6,402 bases of DNA from Deltaproteobacteria bacterium (lineage in GTDB: Bacteria; Desulfobacterota; GWC2-55-46), in contig JAUSLB010000254.1 of the NCBI GenBank assembly GCA_030646655.1, forward strand, positions 1 to 6,402. The letters run 5' to 3'. Shown here one piece after another: positions 1-6,402 of the stretch; positions within the stretch are counted from its first letter, which is position 1; each line of letters opens with the position of its first letter. Both the position numbers and the translations under genes were made by a program. The notes beneath the pieces are model-generated. The model was not told the origin of the DNA. It did not search any database and saw only the letters and a program-made list of their open reading frames with translations.

Positions 1-2192
<2,192 letters not shown>

Positions 2193-2261
2193 CTTTGAGT
2201 TTTTTCCGCAAGTAAAACGGTGCCATAATGGAGATAAGGAAGGGGGAAAACATATCTAAAT

Positions 2262-2290
2262 ATAATAGCATACAAGGGGGTGGTTTACCA
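2262..2290 (-). promoter_or_regulatory. Possible extended -10 promoter for gyrB
   Basis: The minus strand reads TGCTATTAT at 2270-2262, an extended -10 element (TGnTATAAT-like). The hexamer about 17 nt upstream, TGGTAA at 2290-2285, is a poor -35, as extended -10 promoters allow. Transcription would start near 2255 and give a leader of about 80 nt before the TTG. The surrounding AT-richness makes a chance match possible. Confidence 0.35.
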
Positions 2291-2291
2291 T

Positions 2292-2320
2292 AAAAAAGTG
2301 GGATAAAAAGCCCTTTTTTT
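2292..2320. terminator. Possible weak bidirectional terminator between tRNA-His and gyrB
   Basis: A6 (2292-2297), then GGG (2300-2302), an 8-nt loop, CCC (2311-2313) and T7 (2314-2320) form an A/T-flanked hairpin that reads similarly on both strands. It lies downstream of the tRNA-His and upstream of gyrB, a sensible place to end the tRNA transcript. The GC core is only 3 bp. The CCCTT at 2311-2315 could instead pair with AAGGG at 2333-2337. Weak call. Confidence 0.3.
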
Positions 2321-2512
2321 CCTGCTGTTTTTAAGGGTTTTTTAAGCCATATGGCATAATATCGGTATGGCTCATAAAGGGGCGGATATCCCCGTAGCCT
2401 CAAACCCATTGGGATACATGACAGACCACGCGAGTGAAAACGGGAGATGGCCGGCAATGCTTTATATTTATAGGTGTTTGAAAACAGGGATTTTAGGTAA
2501 GGAAAGAAAAAC

Positions 2513-2589
2513 TGGGGTGGACGAGGGGATTTGAACCCCCAGCCCCCGGAGCCACAGTCCGGTGCTCTAACCGTTGAGCTACGCCCACC
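2513..2589 (-). tRNA. tRNA-His (anticodon GUG)
   Basis: The minus strand folds into a full cloverleaf. The acceptor arm GTGGGCG (2588-2582) pairs with CGTCCAC (2523-2517), with one G-T wobble. The D arm has GCTC/GAGC. The anticodon stem CCGGA/TCCGG encloses the loop CTGTGGC, with GTG at positions 34-36. The variable loop is 5 nt, and the T arm is GGGGG-TTCAAAT-CCCCT. The 3' CCA is encoded (2515-2513). An extra 5' G at 2589 can face the discriminator C at 2516; the G-1:C73 pair is the hallmark of bacterial tRNA-His and its synthetase identity element. It delivers histidine at CAC/CAU codons. It is transcribed toward gyrB from its own promoter, with a leader of about 30 nt that contains a small GCGCC-TTT-GGCGT hairpin. 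Confidence 0.96.
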
Positions 2590-2620
2590 ATGCGGGATCA
2601 CGCCAAAGGCGCTAATGAAT

Positions 2621-2656
2621 CTAATATTAATAACATATGGAAGGCTAATATGTCAA
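2621..2656 (-). promoter_or_regulatory. Sigma70-type promoter of tRNA-His
   Basis: The minus strand has a consensus TTGACA at 2656-2651. It is followed 18 nt later by TATTAA (2632-2627), or 17 nt later by TTATTA, within an AT-rich TATTAATATTAG run. Transcription would start near 2620, about 30 nt before the mature tRNA 5' end. The perfect -35 and correct placement for a tRNA gene make this the best promoter in the window. Confidence 0.7.
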
Positions 2657-2705
2657 CAGTATAGAGGGTAAAAGGGCGTTTGGGAAGGCATTTTTTTAAA
2701 ATTAT

Positions 2706-2835
2706 CTAACAGGATGCGGAAAAACGCAACCTGTTAGGCGATCCATGGAAGGATTGCCTAATTGCGAGATCGAAAAGTCGAGCAACCGGCCAAATCGTGG
2801 CTAAAAAAGTCCAGGATGGACTTTTTTAGCATCCT
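2706..2835. repeat. Highly structured non-coding element of adjacent hairpins
   Basis: Four hairpins follow one another. (a) CTAACAGG (2706-2713) pairs with CCTGTTAG (2730-2737), extended inward by an A-A mismatch and TGCG/CGCA around a GAAAAA loop. (b) GGCGATCC (2737-2744) pairs with GGATTGCC (2751-2758), with one G-T. (c) TTGC-GA-GAT (2762-2770) pairs with GTC-GA-GCAA (2777-2785), with two opposed GA steps forming a symmetrical internal loop. (d) A perfect 13-bp stem at 2800-2830. The motif AGGATG recurs at 2712-2717 and 2813-2818, and inverted as CATCCT at 2830-2835. No coding or classical RNA gene explains this. It resembles dispersed palindromic intergenic repeats of REP/MITE type, but a second copy cannot be seen in this window, so the repeat label is inference. 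The rest of the 2657-2981 gap shows only the two divergent promoters and a doubtful 52-codon minus-strand frame. Confidence 0.5.
2800..2830. terminator. Terminator-like perfect hairpin, 13-bp stem, usable on both strands
   Basis: GCTAAAAAAGTCC (2800-2812) and GGACTTTTTTAGC (2818-2830) are exact reverse complements around a 5-nt AGGAT loop. A GTCC/GGAC core flanked by A6 and T6 is the layout of a bidirectional intrinsic terminator. No clear gene ends here, because tRNA-His and the addB-like gene point away from each other. It may therefore be part of the surrounding repeat rather than a working terminator. An alternative pairing AGGATG (2813-2818) with CATCCT (2830-2835) would exclude it. Confidence 0.45.
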
Positions 2836-2938
2836 GCTAAGTGAAAAATTAAAAAATCTCGTTTCAAAAACCCGGGCATAGGGTGTAGCGGCCATAGGAC
2901 CATTACAAATAGTCATAACGCCCCTTTCATACAAACCT

Positions 2939-2968
2939 TTGAATTTCACCCCTCAAAAGAGTTAATAT
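2939..2968 (+). promoter_or_regulatory. Possible promoter of the addB-like/addA-like operon
   Basis: TTGAAT (2939-2944) and TAATAT (2963-2968) are separated by 18 nt. Transcription would start near 2975, very close to the first possible ATG (2982) and about 25 nt before the second (3000). The match is moderate and the region is AT-rich. Confidence 0.4.
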
Positions 2969-2981
2969 AAGTTTATCTCCC

Positions 2982-5630
2982 ATGCAGATCACTATTCCCA
3001 TGCAAAAAAGACTCGACGGGGTCATATCCGTCATTTCCAGAGGCGTGCCTGTATTGACCGTCAACGCACGCCTGAGCCGGTATCTCCAATCTGAATTTGA
3101 TGTCCGGATGAAGGCATCGGGCCTAAGCTCGTGGATGACCCCGCTTATCCTCCCCCTTAACGCATGGCTGTCCGCGCTCTGGGAAGAGCATATGCCGGAT
3201 GAGCCGCTGCTTAACGGGGCGAGGGCCCAGGCCCTTTGGGAGAGGATAGTATCGGATGACAAGGAACTGCCTGAGGCAGGCCTTTATAGCTCCGGGGCCG
3301 CTGGAATGGCGTTCGAGGCCTACAGGCTTATCAAGGAATATGGGGTTAAGCTTCCCGAGGAAATTTACCTTACGAACGAGGCGAAGGCGCTAAAGAGGTG
3401 GATAAAAGCCTACGAGCATGAGGTAAAAAGGCTCGGGTTTGCAGACAGGTTCTCCCTGCCTCAAAAGATCGCGGTCCTTATCAAGGCACGGAGGATCCCG
3501 GTACCGAAGGAAGTTGCCCTCGCGGGCTTTGATGAGCTTACGCCGTCTGTTGCATCAATAATAGCCTCGCTTAAAGGGAGCGGCGTAAAGGCCTCGTTCT
3601 GGCCTGAGGGCGAGGGGGCTAAAGGCAAGGTAAGCGTAAGGGCGTATGGGGATGAGGCGGAAGAAGTCATACAGGCCGCGAGGTGGGTGAGGGGGCTGCC
3701 TGAAGGCTCAAAGGCAGGGATAATCGTCCCTGAGCTGAATAGATATAGGGAAATTATAAAGAGGGAGTTTTCAGCAGAGCTCGACCCTGCCTCGGTCCTC
3801 CCGTCATCCGGTAAAAAGGCGATATTCAACATCTCGCTCGGCTCATCGCTCTATGACGAGCCTCTCGTAAGATCAGCGCTCGAAATACTCTCAATAGGCG
3901 GGGGCAGGGAGGATATAGATAAGCTCGCCTCCGCGTTCAGGCCGCCGTTTTTCCTGAACGAGCGCGACTACTTTACCTTTAGCAGGCTTGACTTAGAGCT
4001 TAGGGAAGACAACTGCTTAAGGATAAGCTTATATGAGATAAAAAAGAGGGCGGGCTTTGGCGCGGATCTTAATAAAAGGCTCGAGCTCTGGCTTAAGGGT
4101 TTAAAAGAATCGGGCAAAAAGGCCCTGCCGGGCTTTTGGGCGCATAATCTAAGTAAGTTCCTTAAAGACCTCGGCTGGCTTAGTCCTGTAAAATTGAATA
4201 GCGCTGAATTTCAGGCGCTTAAGGCGTGGAATTCTCTATTGGAGGGGTTCGCCGCGCTCGACGATATTCTCGGCAAAATCAGCCGCTCAGAGGCGGTATC
4301 CCGCCTGAGAGGCATGGCAAGGGATGCCATGCACCAGCCGGAAACGCCTGAGTGCCGCGTTCAGGTCTTAGGCCTCCTTGAGTCGGCAGGGCTATTTTTC
4401 GACTACATCTGGCTCCTCGGCTGCCACGAGTTCGCCGTCCCGGCACAGCCCTCTCCAAACCCCTTCATACCGATATTCCTCCAGAAGGAATACAGGCTCC
4501 CGCGCTCATCGCACGACAGGGAGCTTTGGTTCGCGAAAGAGGCCCTCGCTAGGATAATGGCGAGCGCCCCTCATATCGAAGTAAGCTTCCCAATGAGGGC
4601 CGATGAAAAGGAGCTGAAGGCAAGCCCGCTTTTTAAGGGCTGTGAGGCAACGAGTCCTAATGTTAAAGAAACAAGCAGGCTCAAAGACGCTGTACACGCA
4701 GAGTTCAGCCTCGAAGAGATTGAGGAAGGGGATAGAATCCCCGTAACCCCTGAGGAGAAAAAGTCCATAAGGGGCGGGACGTCGATTATAAAGAACCAGT
4801 CGATCTGCCCTTTCAAGGCTTTCGCCACGCATAGGCTGAACGCCGGCGGAATAGCCGTCCCTGAGCTCGGTCTCTCGTACGCCAAGAGGGGGACTATCCT
4901 CCATACGGCCATGAAGCTGTTCTGGGAGAAGGCCGAGGGCTCCAAAAAACTGAGAGAGATGATAGGGGCCGGGGAGATGGACGGTTACATAAAGGGTATC
5001 GCCGGTAAGGCGCTTAAAGGCATAGACCTCTACCCGCTATCGGAAGAGTTTATCGCGATAGAAAGGGAGAGGCTCGAGGCCCTCATCAAAGACTGGGTAG
5101 CCCTTGAGCTTGAAAGGGGGCCTTTCAGGGTAAAGGTTACAGAGCTTGAAAAAAAGATTGACGCCGGCGGGCTCATCATAACCGGCAGGATAGACAGGGT
5201 CGATGAGGATGAGTCCGGCAGGGAGATTGTCATCGATTATAAGACAGGGGATGTAAAGGCAGACTGGCTCTCTGAAAGGCCTGAAGAGCCACAGCTGTTC
5301 ATCTATAGCGTTACGGGGAAATACGACGCCATCTCTTTTGCGAGGGTAGCGCCCGGGGAGTGCAGGTTCGTCGGGGTCTCCCGCAGCGACCTTCTTCCGG
5401 GGGTAAAGGGGGTCGAGGGGAATGAGGATAAGTTCAAGGGCATGGAATGGGAAAGGCTGATGGATTTCTGGAGGTCGGTTATTGAAGGGCTCGGCAGGGA
5501 CTTCATTGAAGGGGTTTGCGCAATAGACCCCGCTCAAACTAAAAATCAGCCCCCTTGCGGGAGGTGCGGGCTTACGACCCTTTGCAGGATAGACGAGATC
5601 GAATCAGGTTCCGACGGAGATGAGAATTGA
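2982..5630 (+). CDS. AddB-like PD-(D/E)XK nuclease, probable DNA repair protein
   Basis: An 882-residue cytoplasmic protein expected to form a helicase-nuclease with the downstream AddA-like protein, trimming double-strand DNA ends for RecA-dependent repair. The N-terminal part looks like a decayed SF1 helicase: VLTVNARL at 24-31, W51-L63 (TPLILPLNAWL), and a motif V-like VQVLGLLESAGLFFD from 460. It has no Walker A. The C-terminal part is a RecB-family nuclease: H641 (GTILHTAM), D738 (GRIDRVD), D752 and K754 (IDYKTG), and Q771/Y775 (QLFIY). C609 (CPFKAF), C859, C862 and C868 (C-x2-C-x5-C) match the AddB-type 4Fe-4S pattern that holds the nuclease fold. It is shorter than Bacillus AddB (about 1,160). 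It resembles the proteobacterial group annotated as 'probable DNA repair protein' (TIGR03623), judged from motif memory, not a search. The frame is open from 2943. ATG 2982 or ATG 3000 could start it; neither has a clear ribosome-binding site. The stop overlaps the next gene's start. Confidence 0.92.
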   Translation: MQITIPMQKRLDGVISVISRGVPVLTVNARLSRYLQSEFDVRMKASGLSSWMTPLILPLNAWLSALWEEHMPDEPLLNGARAQALWERIVSDDKELPEAGLYSSGAAGMAFEAYRLIKEYGVKLPEEIYLTNEAKALKRWIKAYEHEVKRLGFADRFSLPQKIAVLIKARRIPVPKEVALAGFDELTPSVASIIASLKGSGVKASFWPEGEGAKGKVSVRAYGDEAEEVIQAARWVRGLPEGSKAGIIVPELNRYREIIKREFSAELDPASVLPSSGKKAIFNISLGSSLYDEPLVRSALEILSIGGGREDIDKLASAFRPPFFLNERDYFTFSRLDLELREDNCLRISLYEIKKRAGFGADLNKRLELWLKGLKESGKKALPGFWAHNLSKFLKDLGWLSPVKLNSAEFQALKAWNSLLEGFAALDDILGKISRSEAVSRLRGMARDAMHQPETPECRVQVLGLLESAGLFFDYIWLLGCHEFAVPAQPSPNPFIPIFLQKEYRLPRSSHDRELWFAKEALARIMASAPHIEVSFPMRADEKELKASPLFKGCEATSPNVKETSRLKDAVHAEFSLEEIEEGDRIPVTPEEKKSIRGGTSIIKNQSICPFKAFATHRLNAGGIAVPELGLSYAKRGTILHTAMKLFWEKAEGSKKLREMIGAGEMDGYIKGIAGKALKGIDLYPLSEEFIAIERERLEALIKDWVALELERGPFRVKVTELEKKIDAGGLIITGRIDRVDEDESGREIVIDYKTGDVKADWLSERPEEPQLFIYSVTGKYDAISFARVAPGECRFVGVSRSDLLPGVKGVEGNEDKFKGMEWERLMDFWRSVIEGLGRDFIEGVCAIDPAQTKNQPPCGRCGLTTLCRIDEIESGSDGDEN
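5616..5629 (+). promoter_or_regulatory. Ribosome-binding site and overlapping TTG start of the addA-like gene
   Basis: GGAG (5616-5619), a 7-nt spacer and TTG (5627-5629) lie inside the last codons of the addB-like gene, whose TGA is 5628-5630. In the addA-like frame a TGA at 5621-5623 rules out an earlier start. The ATG at 5620 belongs to another frame and stops after seven codons. The overlap implies translational coupling. Confidence 0.75.
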
Positions 5631-6402
5631 AGCCGATAACTGACGGGCTTGAGAGGGGATTGGCCATAGAGCCGGGGTCTTCCTTTATCGTTCAGGCGCC
5701 GGCCGGGTCAGGCAAGACCGAGCTGCTCATGCAGAGGTTCTTAAGGCTCCTTTCCATCGTAGAAAGGCCGGAGGAGATACTCGCCCTCACCTTTACGAGA
5801 AAGGCCGCCGGGGAGATGCAGAGCCGCATCATCGGCGCGATAGAGAATGCGAAGGCGGGCACGGAGGCTGCCGAGCCGCACGAGAAAAAGACGCTCGAAT
5901 TGGCGAAAAAGGCTCTGGAGGCGGACAATATTCGCGGATGGGGGCTGCTCGATAACCCCGGAAGGCTTAAGGTACAGACCATAGATTCGTTCTGCGCCTC
6001 CCTTGTCAGGCTTACCCCGCTGCTTTCAGGGGTCGGGGTCCTGCCGGAGATAAGCGAAAAACCTGATGAGCTGTATGTTGAAGCCGCAAGGAGGACTATC
6101 GAGCTGGTCGAAGGGGGCGGCGAAGAGGCGGCCACCGTAAAGAACGCCCTTAGGCACCTCGATAACTCAGTTGCCGCGCTTACCTACAGGCTCGTAGAGA
6201 TGCTGAAGAGGCGGGACCAGTGGAAGAGGCATGTAGAGAGGGGGGATGAGGGCTTAAGGGGGCTTCTCGAAGGCTCGCTTAAGAGGCTCGTCGGCCATAA
6301 GCTGAGAGAGGTTGAAAAGGCATTCCCGAAAAGGATTGCTTCTCGGCTCATTGATTCGGCAAGGTATTCCGCTTCTAATTTGGGGTCCAACCCCGGACAC
6401 CC
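5627..6402 (+). CDS. AddA-like UvrD/RecB-family helicase, N-terminal part only
   Basis: The first 258 codons of an SF1A DNA helicase, the likely motor subunit for the AddB-like nuclease encoded just upstream. Full AddA/RecB relatives run to roughly 1,000-1,200 residues, so most of the gene is outside the window. Visible motifs are Walker A APAGSGKT at 24-31 (K30, T31), motif Ia ALTFTRKAAGEM from 53, and the TIDSFC motif at 118-123 that follows it in RecB/AddA helicases. The QAPAGSGKT and TFTRKAA wording is typical of AddA/RecB rather than UvrD or Rep, which usually show AGAGSGKT and TFTNKAA. Walker B, the later helicase motifs and any C-terminal nuclease domain cannot be seen. The TTG start is chosen because it has a ribosome-binding site, overlaps the upstream stop and puts the Walker A at the usual distance from the N terminus. 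An operon with the addB-like gene is nearly certain. Whether it carries its own nuclease domain (AddA-like) or not is unknown. Confidence 0.92.
   Translation, partial: MKPITDGLERGLAIEPGSSFIVQAPAGSGKTELLMQRFLRLLSIVERPEEILALTFTRKAAGEMQSRIIGAIENAKAGTEAAEPHEKKTLELAKKALEADNIRGWGLLDNPGRLKVQTIDSFCASLVRLTPLLSGVGVLPEISEKPDELYVEAARRTIELVEGGGEEAATVKNALRHLDNSVAALTYRLVEMLKRRDQWKRHVERGDEGLRGLLEGSLKRLVGHKLREVEKAFPKRIASRLIDSARYSASNLGSNPGH

Noticed and set aside
2927..3262. A 111-codon minus-strand frame across the start of the addB-like gene
   Set aside because: It overlaps conserved AddB-like N-terminal sequence and the candidate promoter, with no supporting motif.
3461..5537. Several minus-strand open frames opposite the addB-like gene
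   Set aside because: They are antisense shadows of a gene whose nuclease and cysteine motifs are all in the plus-strand frame; none resembles a protein family.
5620..5643. ATG at 5620 as the start of the gene after the addB-like gene
   Set aside because: It encodes only seven codons before a TGA; the helicase frame begins at TTG 5627.
5692..6390. Minus-strand open frames opposite the addA-like gene
   Set aside because: The plus strand carries intact Walker A and helicase motifs here; the reverse frames are Ser-rich shadows.

Overview
The window is ordinary bacterial chromosome with moderate GC content and dense coding. It holds four supported genes in two divergent arms: a truncated gyrB (minus, 1-2176), a tRNA-His(GUG) (minus, 2513-2589), and an addB-like/addA-like DNA-repair pair (plus, 2982 to past the window end). 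The long-form GyrB, with its Gram-negative-type insertion after the TOPRIM motifs, and the AddB-like family suggest a Gram-negative lineage. Heavy use of AGG (Arg), ATA (Ile) and TTA/CTT (Leu) codons would fit a Deltaproteobacteria-like or Nitrospirota-like organism. That placement is inference and weak.

Layout. Positions 1-2176 encode 725 residues of GyrB; its C-terminal tail lies beyond position 1. Positions 2177-2512 are AT-rich and non-coding, with several short inverted repeats, a possible terminator and a possible extended -10 promoter for gyrB. The tRNA-His follows, with a good sigma70-type promoter at about 2621-2656. Positions 2657-2981 separate the divergent arms. This gap contains a run of adjacent hairpins (2706-2835), including a perfect 13-bp stem, and a short minus-strand frame that may or may not be a gene. 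An 882-codon gene for an AddB-like nuclease with an iron-sulfur nuclease domain then runs on the plus strand. It overlaps the TTG start of a UvrD/AddA-type helicase gene that leaves the window at 6402.

How it works together. GyrB is the ATPase subunit of DNA gyrase, which introduces negative supercoils. The AddB-like and AddA-like proteins are expected to form a helicase-nuclease that processes double-strand DNA ends for RecA recombination. AddA supplies the ATP motor. AddB supplies a RecB-type nuclease with four cluster cysteines, and its own helicase half lacks a Walker A motif. The overlapping start, with its own ribosome-binding site, points to translational coupling. I found no convincing new system. 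The least explained sequence is the structured stretch at 2706-2960, which looks like a dispersed repeat or a small structured transcript.
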